DNA of 64,000 nt. Origin: JAWKSY01 sp041402125 (GTDB lineage: Bacteria > Planctomycetota > GCA-002687715 > DRQF01). The position numbers and the translations under genes were made by a program. The DNA lies in the NCBI GenBank assembly GCA_041402125.1, contig JAWKSY010000010.1:103440-167439 (forward strand), read 5' to 3'. This document shows positions 27,357 to 36,429 of this stretch, one piece after another; the stretch's first letter is position 1; every line of letters starts with the position of its first letter. The notes beneath the pieces were generated by a model that saw only the letters and a program-made list of their open reading frames with translations, did not search any database and was not told where the DNA came from.

Positions 27357-27407
27357 ATGACGCCGTCCACGCCCTTGTTCTCCCGCCGCGCGAGCGCGCT
27401 CCGATGA
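27357..27407 (+). CDS. Possible 16-codon leader ORF coupled to the FHA gene
   Basis: The ATG at 27357 is placed 8 bases after GGAGG (27344-27348). It encodes MTPSTPLFSRRASALR and stops at a TGA (27405-27407) that overlaps the FHA start codon (ATGA). The FHA gene has no ribosome binding site of its own, so translation may depend on ribosomes finishing this short frame. It could equally be a chance frame in GC-rich DNA. Confidence 0.35.
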   Translation: MTPSTPLFSRRASALR

Positions 27408-28012
27408 GCCGCATCCAGGAGGCCCTGAGCCGGGCCTCGCGCCAGAGGCTCCACGCGACCGCTCCGCGCCTCGAGCTGGTGCCGGCCGGCGTCGGCGCAT
27501 CGACGGAGGCGCACGCCGCCGACGGCGACTTCATCTTCGTCGGACGCGGCCCCACCAACGACGTGGCCTTCGATCTCTTCGACGACGTCCAGGTCTCCGT
27601 GCGTCACGCCGGGATCCGCCGGGAGGAGCGCGACTGGGTCCTCTACGACATGGGCAGCCTGAACGGGACCTTCCTCAACGACGCCCCGGTCGATCGCGCG
27701 GTGCTCCACGCCGGCGACGAGATCGGCTTCGGGCGGACCGGGCCGAGGCTGGTCGTCACGCTCGAGGATCTCGAGACCGTCGAGCCGCCGGCCGCGGGCG
27801 CCCCGACGATGCCGGTCCTCGACGCCGGAAGCCTGTCGGCGACGGCGGAGTCGCCGATCGTGTTCTTCGAGGAGGAGGACGAGCTCCCCGCGCGCGGCGT
27901 CACGCGGCCGGTCGGTCGCCGGCGCCCGCACGGACGCACGCTGCTCCTCGCCGCGATCGCCGCCGCCCTCGCGGTCAAGATCGTCCTCGACCTCGTGCAC
28001 GTCCTGAGCTGA
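27404..28012 (+). CDS. FHA-domain protein with C-terminal membrane anchor
   Basis: 202 aa. The FHA domain (about residues 38-125) shows the phosphothreonine-binding landmarks VGRGPTNDV, SVRHAGIRREE and DMGSLNGTFLND. A linker and basic stretch (RPVGRRRPHGR) precede one C-terminal transmembrane helix (about 178-198), so the domain would face the cytoplasm. FHA proteins bind partners phosphorylated by Ser/Thr kinases; two such kinases lie in this window (44001-47228, 57069-60173), but no direct link is shown. The start at 27404 overlaps the stop of a short upstream frame that carries the only good ribosome binding site. Confidence 0.9.
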   Translation: MSRIQEALSRASRQRLHATAPRLELVPAGVGASTEAHAADGDFIFVGRGPTNDVAFDLFDDVQVSVRHAGIRREERDWVLYDMGSLNGTFLNDAPVDRAVLHAGDEIGFGRTGPRLVVTLEDLETVEPPAAGAPTMPVLDAGSLSATAESPIVFFEEEDELPARGVTRPVGRRRPHGRTLLLAAIAAALAVKIVLDLVHVLS

Positions 28013-28022
28013 GGAGGAGCGT

Positions 28023-28328
28023 TCAGTCGTCGGCGAGCCGCCGCGCCACGCTCTCGACCTTCTCGTCCATGGTCTGCTCGCGGTCCGTCCGGGTGCCGAC
28101 CTTCAGCGTGGTCGTGATCCGGGGCGCCCCCATCTCGTGGATGCGTTCGTGGCAGGCCTTCACCGCCGCGAAGACCTCGTCCCAGTCCCCGGCGACGTTC
28201 GTGCCGTAGGCGTGCATCCGGTGCTCGAGTCCCCGCGCGGCGAGGATGCGCTGGCACTCGGCGACGAAGGGCGAGACCGACAGTCCCACGCCCAGCGGCA
28301 CGACGCACAGATCGATCATCACCTTCAT
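28023..28328 (-). CDS. MTH1187-family thiamine-binding protein (DUF77)
   Basis: 101 aa, the usual size for this small ferredoxin-like-fold family (MTH1187/YkoF). Conserved features include the N-terminal MIDLCVVPLGVGLSVSPFVAECQ and MHAYGTNVAGDWDEVFAAVKACHERIHEMGAPRITTTLKVGTRTD in two pieces, with the final segment ending the fold. Members bind thiamine or related pyrimidines and occur with thiamine metabolism or transport genes, although none is seen here. The ATG at 28328 follows GGAGGA. It is transcribed alone, between the FHA and biotin ligase genes. Confidence 0.92.
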   Translation of the reverse strand: MKVMIDLCVVPLGVGLSVSPFVAECQRILAARGLEHRMHAYGTNVAGDWDEVFAAVKACHERIHEMGAPRITTTLKVGTRTDREQTMDEKVESVARRLADD

Positions 28329-28415
28329 CGACGTCCTCCGTCCCCTGTCCGTTCGAGGTCTCCGGTGTCACGATAGGCGGCCGGAGGTCGGACCGCGAGA
28401 CCGGGGAGGAACACG

Positions 28416-29192
28416 ATGACCGGGGATCACGAGGCTCGCCGCCGCGCCTTCGCCGCCGTCCTGCCGCGCGGTGGCCTCGGCCGCCGCTTGCACTTCCACC
28501 CGACCGTCGACTCGACGAACGCCCGCGCGCTCGCCGAGCTCGACGCCGGCCGCGCCGAGGACGGCGATCTGCACCTCGCGCACGAGCAGACGGCGGGACG
28601 CGGCAGCCGCGGGCGCCGCTGGCATTCGCCGCCCGGCGCCGGCCTCTGGATGAGCCTCGTCCGCCTCGCGCCGCCTCCGACCCCGGCCGCCTTCTGGCCC
28701 GCGCTCGCCCTCGTCCGCGCGCTCCGGGCCGAGGGGCTCGACGCGCGCGTGAAGTGGCCGAACGACGTCCTCGTCGGCGCGCGGAAGATCGCGGGGGTCC
28801 TGGTCGAGGCCTGCTACCGGGGCGCCGTTCCCCAGGGCTGGGTCATCGGTCTCGGCGTCGATCTGACGATCGCGAGCTTCCCGCCCGAGGTCGAGGTCGA
28901 GGCCACGTCCTTCCTCCTCGAGTCCGGCCGGGCGCCCGACGAGGCGGCGCTCCTCGCGCGGCTCCTCGACGAGATGGGCGCGCTCGCGGCGGACCCGCAC
29001 TCGCTGGTCGAGGTCCTCCGCGCGGAGGGCGGGCTCCTCGGACGACGCTTCAACGTCCGGCGCGGAGGCGAACGCTTCACCGTCGTCGCGCGCGACCTCG
29101 ACGCCGAGGGGCACCTCGTCGTCGATCGCGACGACGGCGGCCGCGAGACCTGGATCTCGAGCGGCGAGCTCGACCTGCGTCCCGCCGACTGA
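28416..29192 (+). CDS. birA: Biotin-[acetyl-CoA-carboxylase] ligase
   Basis: 258 aa. It makes biotinyl-AMP and attaches biotin to the carrier subunit of biotin carboxylases. The biotin-loop signature (QTAGRGSRGRRWHSPPGAGL, about residues 58-77) and the catalytic lysine region (KWPNDVLVGARKIAGVLVE) are intact, and a small C-terminal SH3-like domain follows (about 210-255). It lacks the N-terminal DNA-binding domain of E. coli BirA, so it is the monofunctional form that does not repress biotin genes. In the block normally read as GIGINL it has GLGVDL, replacing the usual Asn by Asp. The ATG at 28416 follows GGGGAGGA. Confidence 0.93.
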   Translation: MTGDHEARRRAFAAVLPRGGLGRRLHFHPTVDSTNARALAELDAGRAEDGDLHLAHEQTAGRGSRGRRWHSPPGAGLWMSLVRLAPPPTPAAFWPALALVRALRAEGLDARVKWPNDVLVGARKIAGVLVEACYRGAVPQGWVIGLGVDLTIASFPPEVEVEATSFLLESGRAPDEAALLARLLDEMGALAADPHSLVEVLRAEGGLLGRRFNVRRGGERFTVVARDLDAEGHLVVDRDDGGRETWISSGELDLRPAD

Positions 29193-29325
29193 ACCCGCCG
29201 ATCATCCGTCCTTCACGCGGCGATTCGCGAAAGGGAGTGGAGCCCCGGCCGCCCAGTTGCGAGATTCACCGCGGGCGACGCGGCCCTCGCGCGTCGGGGA
29301 CCGGAGTGCGGCGGAGCGGGGAGCG

Positions 29326-32032
29326 ATGGACGAGACACACCGAGACGGCCCGGAGCGCCCGACCGCGGCTCCCTCGCGCCGCGATCGCGCCCTCGATGCC
29401 CTCGCCGACCTCGCGACGCTCGGCGCCGCCCCGGCCTTCGCGAGCGGACTCGCCGCCGGGGCGGACCTTCCCGGTCGCGGACTCGGCGCCCTGGTGCTCA
29501 CCTTCGGCGCCGTCACCGGTCTCGCGGTCGGTCCCCGGCTCGCCACGGGCTTCCGCGAGCGCGGCTACCGCGCCATCGCCCCGATCCTCGCCGGACTCGG
29601 CCAGCTCCTGCTCGCGGCGCTGCCCTCGGCGGAGGCGCGCCTCCTCGGCGCGGCGGCCCTCGCCGGCGTGGCGCCGCTGGCGGCCGGCGCCGCCGGTCCC
29701 GGCCGCGGCCGCGCCCCGCTCGGCCTCCTCGCGCTCGTCGCCGCGCCGTTCGGATTCGCCCTCGGCGTCGACGCCGCCCGGCGCGGCGTCGGCCTCGTCG
29801 ACGCCGGCGCGACGCTCGTCGCGGGCGGGATCCTCGTCGGGCTCGCCCTCGTCGGTCCGGCCACTCGCGCCTTCTTCCTCGTCCTCGGTCCCCTCCTCTA
29901 TCGCGTCGTCCGGCGGGGCGAGGATCGCATCCCGCGCGAGGGCGGCGCGCTCATCGTCTGCAACCACGTCTCCTTCGTGGACTGGTGGCTCCTCGGCCTC
30001 GGCGCGCGGCGTCCCATCCGCTCCGTCATCGATCGGAGCTACCACGAGCGCCCCGCCTTCCGCTGGCTGCTCGATGCGCACCGCGTGATCCCGGTGGACG
30101 CGCAGGGTTCCTCCTCCGCGCTCCTGCGCTCGCTGCGCGACGCCGGGCAGGCGCTCGCGGACGGGGAGCTCGTCTGCATCTTCGCCGAGGGTCAGATCAG
30201 CCGGCTCGGCGGTCTCCTCCCCTTCCAGCGCGGCCTCGAGCGGATGGCGAAGGGGCGCGGCGCCCCCGTGATCCCGGCGCACATCGAGGGCCTGGCGGGG
30301 TCGCTCTTCGCGCCGCGGCGCGGGATCTCCCTCCCGGGCCTCCCCGGACGACGACGTCGCGTGCGCGTCGCCTTCGGCGCGCCGCTGCCGCCGGAGACCC
30401 CGGCCGCCGAGATCCGCGACGCCGTCCTCGAGCTCGAGTGCGAGGCCTGGCGCGAGGAGAACCGCGAGCGCCCGCCGCTCCACGACGGAGCGCTGCACTC
30501 GGCGCGTCGCGCGCCGCGGCGGATCGCGGTCGTCGACGGCGATCGCCGCCTCTCGCGGATCGCGCTCGCGGCCGGCGCGCTCCTGCTCGGGCGCCGGCTC
30601 GCGCCCCGGCTCGAGGAACGCGAACCGGTCGCGATGCTCCTCCCGCCGGGCGCCGCGTCCTCGCTCGTCGCGCTCGCCGCGAGCCTGAGCGGCCGCGCGC
30701 TCCTGCCGCTGAATCCGGGGCTCGGGCCGGCCGCCCTCCACGACATCCTCGCGCGCGCCCGCGCCCGGCACGTCGTCACCTCGACGGAGGGACTGCGGAC
30801 CCTCGGTCTCGAGCTGCCGGCGGACTGTCGCGTCCTCGAGGTCGCCGACCTCGTCGCGGGCCGCGGGTTCCTCGCCCGGTGCGCGGCCGCGCTCGCGGTG
30901 TTGCTCCTGCCGCGCCCGCTCGTCGAGCGCCTCTCCGGCGCGCCGCGCGGCGTCCGGCCGGACGACCCGGCGGCCCTCCTCTTCACGAGCGGCAGCAGCG
31001 GCGCGCCGAAGGGCGTCGTCCTCGAGCAGGCCCAGGTCGCCGCGAACGTCGCCCAGGTCGCGCGCGTCCTCCCGCTCGCCGCGGACGAGGTCGTGCTGGG
31101 GAGCCTCCCGCTCTTCCACGCCTTCGGCCTCCTCGTGAACTGGCTCGCGATCGCGCCCGGCCTCCGGCTCGTCGCCCATCCCTCGCCGCTCGACGCCGCC
31201 GGCGTCGGGCGCACCGTCGCCGAGGAGCGCGTCACCGTCCTCGTCGCCACGCCGACCTTCCTCGGGCTCTACCTGCGCCGCTGCACGCCGGGACAGTTCG
31301 GGAGCCTGCGCCACGTCGTCGTCGGGGCCGAGCGGCTCGCGCCCGAGATGGCGCGGGCCTTCGCCGCGCAGTTCGGCCTCGACCCGCTCGAGGGCTACGG
31401 GATGACCGAGGCCTCACCGGTGGTCGCCCTCTCCTCGCCCCACTTCCGCGGCCGCGGCGTCTTCCAGCCCGGACACCGCGAGTCGCGCGTCGGCCGGCCC
31501 CTGCCCGGCGTCCGCATCGCCGTCGTCGACCCGGAGACCGGCGCGCCCCGGCCCGACGGCGAGGAGGGCCTGATCCTCGTCTCCGGACCGAACCTGATGC
31601 GCGGCTATCTCGGCGATCCGGTCCGGACCTCCGAGGCCCTCGGCCCGCGCGGCTACGTGACCGGCGACATCGGACGGATCGACGAGGAAGGTCTGCTCGA
31701 GATCCGCGATCGCCTCGCGCGCTTCTCGAAGGTGGGCGGCGAGATGGTCCCCCACGGGCGCGTCGAGGAGGCGATGCAGTCGGCGCTCCAGGTCGCCGAG
31801 CGCGTCTTCGCGATCGTCGCGGTGCCCGACGAGAAGAAGGGCGAGCGCCTCGTCCTCTTCCACCTCGTCTCCGACGCGGATCTCGAACGCGCGCTCGACG
31901 GCGCCCGGGCCGCCGGGCTCCCGAATCTCTTCCTCCCGCGCCGCGAGGACTGCCGCCGGCTCGAGGCCTTCCCGATGCTGCCCTCGGGCAAGCTCGACCT
32001 GCGCGCCCTGCGCGAGCAAGCGCGCGCCTTAA
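29326..32032 (+). CDS. aas: Bifunctional 2-acylglycerophosphoethanolamine acyltransferase/acyl-ACP synthetase (stop codon displaced)
   Basis: About 901 aa in the inferred form. The N-terminal region is hydrophobic (about residues 15-185, several helices). An acyltransferase domain follows with the NHX4D motif (NHVSFVDWW) and FAEGQISRLGG. The C-terminal half is an AMP-forming ligase with LLFTSGSSGAPKGVVLEQ, GYGMTEASPVV and the final PSGKLDLRALREQARA. This matches Aas, which re-acylates lysophosphatidylethanolamine. The natural stop seems to be the TAA at 32030-32032, out of frame by one extra T (GCCTTAA instead of GCCTAA). As given, the frame reads on to 34203, antisense to all of htpG, which has no homology logic. 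The ATG at 29326 follows GGGGAG. Confidence 0.85.
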
Positions 32033-32094
32033 CCGCGTGGTGGCGGCGCGGTCGACCGCGACGCCTCCCCTCCGAACGCGCCGCGGCGCGGTGG

Positions 32095-33990
32095 TCAATC
32101 CGTCTCGAGCGCCTTCCCCATCAGCTTCGCCATGCGGCGCGCGAAGGCCGGCGGATCGGGGATCGGACTCCCCTCCGCGAGCAGGGCCTGGTCGTAGAGG
32201 AGGTAGATCCAGGCGTCGGCTTCCGACGAGCCCTCCTTCACCAGCCGCTGCAGCCCCTTCACCACCGAGTGATCGGGGTTGATCTCGAGGATCCGCTTCT
32301 GCGCCGGCATGTCCGCGTTCTGCTGGCGGAGCATGCGCTCGATGTGCGCGTGGGCGCCGCCCTCGGGAACGACGAGGCAGGCCGGCGAGTCGGTCAGCCG
32401 ACGCGAGATCCGCACCGACTCGAGCTGATCGGAGAGCGCCGCCTGCACCTTCTCGATGAGCGAGCCGTAGGTCTTCTCGGCCTCGCTGGCCTTCTCCTTC
32501 GCCTCCTCCGAGTCGTCGGCGAGGTCGAGATCCGCCTTCATCGCCGAGACGAGGGCCTTGCCCTCGAACTCGCCGAGTCCGTGCACCGCCCACTCGTCAA
32601 CGGGGTCGGTCATGAAGAGGACCTCGTAACCGCGCTGGACGATCGCCTCGGTGTGCGGGCTACCCTCGACCGCGTTGCGCGAGGGTCCCATGGCGTAGTA
32701 GATCGCCTTCTGGTCCTCGGGCATGCGCGCGACGTAGTCCGCGAGCGAGGTGAGCTCCTCCTTCGAGCTCGCGTAGCGCATGAGCTTCGCGAGGCGGTCC
32801 TTGTGGTCGGGCTCGTAGTGGAGCCCCTCCTTCAGGACCGCGCCGAAGGTCTCCCAGAAGGCGGCGTAGGCCTCGGCGTCGTCCTTCGCCAGGCTCTCGA
32901 GCATGTCGAGGGTCTTCTTGACGAGGCTCTTCCGGATCGAGCGGGTGGCCTTGCTCTCCTGGAGCATCTCGCGCGAGACGTTCAGGGGGAGGTCGTCGGA
33001 GTCGACGACGCCGCGGAGGAAGCGCAGCCACTCGGGCACGAGCTCCTCGCACTCGTCCATGATGAAGACGCGCTTCGTGTAGAGGCGCACGCCGCGGCGG
33101 CGGTCGCGATCGTAGAGGTCGAAGGGCGGGCGCTTCGGCACGAAGAGGAGCCCGGTGAAGGTCTGGCCGCCCTCGATCGTGAAGTGCGTGCGAGCCGCCG
33201 GGGCCTCCCAGTCGTGGGTGAGGTGGCGGTAGAAGGCCTCGTACTGCTCGTCGGTGATGTCGGCCTTCGGACGCTTCCAGAGCGCCGCGCCCTCGTTGAT
33301 GCGCTCGAAGGCCGGGCCCTCGCCCTCCTCCTTCTCCGTGCGCAGGACGATCGGGTGCTCGACGTAGTCCGAGTAGCGGCGGACGAGGAAGCGGATCCGC
33401 GACTCGTCGAGGAACTCGCGCTGGTCCTTCCGCAGGTGCAGCAGCACCTCGGTCCCGCGTCCCGCCATCGCGGCGGACTCGACGGTGAAGCGGCCGTCGG
33501 CGCGCGAGCGCCAGCGCCAGGCCTCGTCGGCGCCGGCGGCGCGGCTCGTCACCGTCACCTCGTCGGCGACGAGGAAGGCCGAGTAGAAGCCGACGCCGAA
33601 CTGTCCGATGAGATCGGCTCCGGCCTCGCCCTCCTTCTTCGACTCGCGCGCCTTCGCCGCGAACTCGGCCGAGCCCGAGCGGGCGATCGTGCCCAGGTTG
33701 GCGATCATCTCGTCGCGGCTCATGCCGCAGCCGTTGTCGCGGATCGCGAGGGTGCCGGCGTCCTCGTCGGGGACGAGGCGGATCTCGAGCTCGCCGGGAT
33801 CGGCGAGGAGATCGTGCTCGGTCAGCGCGCGGAAGCGGAGCTTGTCGAGCGCGTCGGCCGCGTTCGAGACCAGCTCGCGCAGGAAGACCTCGCGGTGGCT
33901 GTAGAGCGAGTTGATGACGATGTCGAGGACCTTCTGGACCTCGGCCTGAAAGGCGTGTTCCTCGGGCGCGGCGCTGGCGGCGTCCGTCAC
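32095..33990 (-). CDS. htpG: Molecular chaperone HtpG (Hsp90)
   Basis: 631 aa (E. coli HtpG is 624). The N-terminal GHKL ATPase motifs are clear: ELVSNAADALDKLRF, AIRDNGCGMSRDEM, LGTIARSG and GQFGVGFYSAFLVADEV. The middle-domain catalytic loop has PLNVSREMLQESKATRSIRK, and a C-terminal dimerisation domain with a leucine-rich end follows. HtpG remodels client proteins in the cytosol in an ATP-dependent cycle. The gene converges on aas with about 60 bp between the inferred ends. The ATG at 33990 is well placed, as the HAFQAEVQKVLDIVINSLYS block follows closely. Confidence 0.97.
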   Translation of the reverse strand: MTDAASAAPEEHAFQAEVQKVLDIVINSLYSHREVFLRELVSNAADALDKLRFRALTEHDLLADPGELEIRLVPDEDAGTLAIRDNGCGMSRDEMIANLGTIARSGSAEFAAKARESKKEGEAGADLIGQFGVGFYSAFLVADEVTVTSRAAGADEAWRWRSRADGRFTVESAAMAGRGTEVLLHLRKDQREFLDESRIRFLVRRYSDYVEHPIVLRTEKEEGEGPAFERINEGAALWKRPKADITDEQYEAFYRHLTHDWEAPAARTHFTIEGGQTFTGLLFVPKRPPFDLYDRDRRRGVRLYTKRVFIMDECEELVPEWLRFLRGVVDSDDLPLNVSREMLQESKATRSIRKSLVKKTLDMLESLAKDDAEAYAAFWETFGAVLKEGLHYEPDHKDRLAKLMRYASSKEELTSLADYVARMPEDQKAIYYAMGPSRNAVEGSPHTEAIVQRGYEVLFMTDPVDEWAVHGLGEFEGKALVSAMKADLDLADDSEEAKEKASEAEKTYGSLIEKVQAALSDQLESVRISRRLTDSPACLVVPEGGAHAHIERMLRQQNADMPAQKRILEINPDHSVVKGLQRLVKEGSSEADAWIYLLYDQALLAEGSPIPDPPAFARRMAKLMGKALETD

Positions 33991-34081
33991 GGCTCGTCCT
34001 CCGGAAAGGGGTTGGGGATACGGCCGATGTTAGCGCGGTTCCGGCGTCGGGATCAAAGCGGCCCGGACCACCGGAACGGCG

Positions 34082-34117
34082 CGCGGCCGCGCCCCCCTCG
34101 CGAGGGACGCGGCCGCG
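34082..34117 (-). terminator. Extended GC hairpin after the DUF805 gene
   Basis: CGCGGCCGCG-type arms (from 34082 and up to 34117) enclose the internal palindrome CCCTCGCGAGGG (34095-34106), giving a long stem 25 bases past the DUF805 stop on the minus strand. No T-run follows, so this is a structural prediction only. Confidence 0.4.
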
Positions 34118-34141
34118 TCGGAAGTCGTCCGGAGGCGGACC

Positions 34142-34504
34142 TCAGGGAGCGGTCGGCGCGGGCGGACCGAACTCGTTGGCGCCTTCCTGGCTCGGCTGGA
34201 TGAACCAGTAGATCAGGATGAGGCCCACGCAGGGAATGAGGCCGAGCAGGATCATGATGCCCGGCTTGCCGATGTCGTGGAGACGGCGGATGCCCACGGC
34301 GATGGAGGGACAGAGGAGACCGAGGGACACGATGAGGCCCGCGAAGATCGGGAACCCGAGCACGCCCACCATGATCATGTCGATGACGTTCGCCGCCATG
34401 ACGGCGATGAACTGGAAGAGCACGAAGAACCAGTACTCCGACCGGCTCGCGCGCCCGTCGAACTGGGCGTAGCGCTGCTTGACGACCGTCATGAACCAAC
34501 CCAT
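34142..34504 (-). CDS. DUF805 membrane protein
   Basis: 120 aa with four hydrophobic helices. It starts with the family hallmark of an aromatic helix and QFDGRASRSEYWFFVLFQ (residues about 15-32), and has the conserved RRLHDIGKPGIMILLGLIPCVG in the second half. DUF805 proteins (YhaH/YhaI-like) are inner-membrane proteins of unknown function. The ATG at 34504 follows GAGAGGGA; an in-frame ATG at 34561 would add an unrelated leader. Upstream is a 160-bp spacer to hemB on the same strand. Confidence 0.92.
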   Translation of the reverse strand: MGWFMTVVKQRYAQFDGRASRSEYWFFVLFQFIAVMAANVIDMIMVGVLGFPIFAGLIVSLGLLCPSIAVGIRRLHDIGKPGIMILLGLIPCVGLILIYWFIQPSQEGANEFGPPAPTAP

Positions 34505-34664
34505 GGGAATCCCTCTCTGTGATGCCACTGATTCGAATCTCGTCGTCGCCCTCGCGGCCACGACCGGATTGACCCCGCGGGTCCGGGGCCGGATCGCGAA
34601 GGACGCCTGAGAGGGTCGCCGCTCGAACTCCGGCCGTCAACCGGGTTTCGCCGGGAAAACGCCC

Positions 34665-35690
34665 TCAGCCGCCCAGAATCCGGGCGATCCTCAAGGCGTC
34701 GTAGCTCAGGATCATGTCCGCTCCCGCCCTCTTGAGGGCGAGGTGGGCCTCCATCGAGGCGGCGTCGAGGTCGAGCCAGCCCCGCTCGGCCGCGGCCCGG
34801 ATCATCGCGTACTCTCCGCTCACGTGGTAGGCGGCCACGGGGACGTCGACCTCGTCCCGGATGCGGGCGATCACGTCGAGATAGGGCAGCCCCGGCTTCA
34901 CCATGACGATGTCCGCGCCCTCGTCGACGTCGAGGAGCACCTCCCGGATCGCCTCCCGGCGGTTGGCCGGGTCCATCTGGTAGGTCTTCTTGTCGCCGGA
35001 CCGCGGCGCCGAGTCGAGCGCCTCTCGGAAGGGCCCGTAGAAGGCGCTCGCGTACTTCGCGGAGTAGGCGAGGATGCCCGTCTCGGTGAAGCCGCAATCG
35101 TCGAGGGCGTCCCGGATGTAGCCGACCCGGCCGTCCATCATGTCGCTGGGGGCCACGTAGTCGGCGCCGGCCTCGGCCTGGGTGATCGCCATCTCGGCCA
35201 GGATCTCGAGGGTCTCGTCGTTGAGGATGCGGTCGCCCGCCACCAGACCGTCGTGGCCGTCGCTCGAGTAGGGATCCATCGCGACGTCGGTGATGACGAC
35301 GAGCTCGGGGAGCGCTTCCTTCAGCGCGATGATCGTCTGCGGCAGGAGCCCCACCGGATTGACCGACTCGGTCGCCCGGGCGTCCTTCAGCTCGTCGGGC
35401 AGGGCCGGGAAGAGCGCGACGGCGGGCACGCCGGCCGCGAAGGCCTCGCGCGCCGCCTTCACGATCAGGTCGAGGCTCAGGCGCTCGACGCCCGGCATCG
35501 CCCCGATCGGCTCGCGGCGGTCGCGACCGTCGACGACGAAGAGCGGCCAGATGAGGTCGTCGGGCCGGAGGACGGTCTCGCGGACGAGGCGCCGGATGGC
35601 GTCGCTCCGCCGGTTGCGGCGCGGCCGCTCGGGGAGGTCGATCTCGGCGCCGGTGCCCTCTTCGATCTCGTCGCGTTCTTCGGGATTCAT
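34665..35690 (-). CDS. hemB: Porphobilinogen synthase (delta-aminolevulinate dehydratase)
   Basis: 341 aa. It condenses two 5-aminolevulinate molecules to porphobilinogen in haem biosynthesis. The two active-site lysines lie in ILAYSAKYASAFYGPF and DIVMVKPGLPYLDV. The metal region reads DVAMDPYSSDGHDG, with aspartates where the zinc enzymes have cysteines (E. coli C120, C122, C130), so this is the Mg-dependent, zinc-independent type as in Pseudomonas. An acidic N-terminal arm and RRNRRSDAIRRLVRET match the family. The ATG at 35690 (MNPEERDE) is preferred over 35768, which lies in the divergent gene. It diverges from the YigZ-like gene across about 50 bp. Confidence 0.96.
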   Translation of the reverse strand: MNPEERDEIEEGTGAEIDLPERPRRNRRSDAIRRLVRETVLRPDDLIWPLFVVDGRDRREPIGAMPGVERLSLDLIVKAAREAFAAGVPAVALFPALPDELKDARATESVNPVGLLPQTIIALKEALPELVVITDVAMDPYSSDGHDGLVAGDRILNDETLEILAEMAITQAEAGADYVAPSDMMDGRVGYIRDALDDCGFTETGILAYSAKYASAFYGPFREALDSAPRSGDKKTYQMDPANRREAIREVLLDVDEGADIVMVKPGLPYLDVIARIRDEVDVPVAAYHVSGEYAMIRAAAERGWLDLDAASMEAHLALKRAGADMILSYDALRIARILGG

Positions 35691-35739
35691 GTCGGTTGCT
35701 CCGCACAAGGGGCGCTGTCGGGAGGGCGGCGCCGCGCGT

Positions 35740-36429
35740 ATGATGGCGGCGCCCCCTCCGACGGACAAGAACGGGACCCAGGTGCAGGACTCCGAGCGAC
35801 CGGATCACTACGAGGCCGTGGACGAGGGCCCGGAGGTCGAGACGAAGGTCAAGGCCTCCCGCTTCCTCGCCCGCGTGTTCCCCGTGCGCTCGCGCGAGGA
35901 GGCCGAGGCCGCCCTCACCGCCGTCCGTCGCCTCCACCACGACGCTCGCCACCACTGCTGGGCCTGGCGACTCGGACCGCCCGAGTCCGCGACCGAACTC
36001 GCCAACGACGACGGCGAGCCCGGCGGCTCCGCCGGACCGCCGATCCTCGGCGCGCTCCGCCGGGCGGAGGTCCTCGATGCCCTCTGCGTCGTGACGCGCT
36101 GGTTCGGGGGCACGAAGCTCGGGACCGGCGGACTCGTCCGGGCCTACGGCGAGGCCGCGGCCCTCGCGCTGGAGGCGACACCTCGTCGCACCGTGGCCCG
36201 CCGGGCTTCGTTCTCGCTCGCCTGTCGCTACGATGACCTCGGTCTCGTGGAGGCCGTGCTGGCCCGCCACGCCGACCGCGTCCACGCCGCCGATCGCGAC
36301 TTCGGCGCGACGCCGCGCTTTCGGATCAGCACGCTGGCCTCCGAGAGCGCCGCGCTGCGCGCCGCCCTCGCGGAGGCGACGGCGGGCCGCGCCCGCATCG
36401 AGGATCTCGGAGAGGAGCTCGACCGTTGA
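35740..36429 (+). CDS. YigZ/IMPACT-family protein
   Basis: About 229 aa. The UPF0029 domain (about residues 28-145) shows KASRFLARVFPVRSREEAEA, HHCWAWRLG, DDGEPGGSAGPPILGAL and TRWFGGTKLGTGGLVRAYG, all typical of YigZ. A small DUF1949-like ferredoxin-fold domain follows. The family is linked to translation control (eukaryotic IMPACT) but its bacterial function is unproven. The start is either of two adjacent ATGs at 35740 or 35743. Its TGA stop overlaps the TTG start of the next gene (TTGA), suggesting translational coupling. Confidence 0.9.
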   Translation: MMAAPPPTDKNGTQVQDSERPDHYEAVDEGPEVETKVKASRFLARVFPVRSREEAEAALTAVRRLHHDARHHCWAWRLGPPESATELANDDGEPGGSAGPPILGALRRAEVLDALCVVTRWFGGTKLGTGGLVRAYGEAAALALEATPRRTVARRASFSLACRYDDLGLVEAVLARHADRVHAADRDFGATPRFRISTLASESAALRAALAEATAGRARIEDLGEELDR

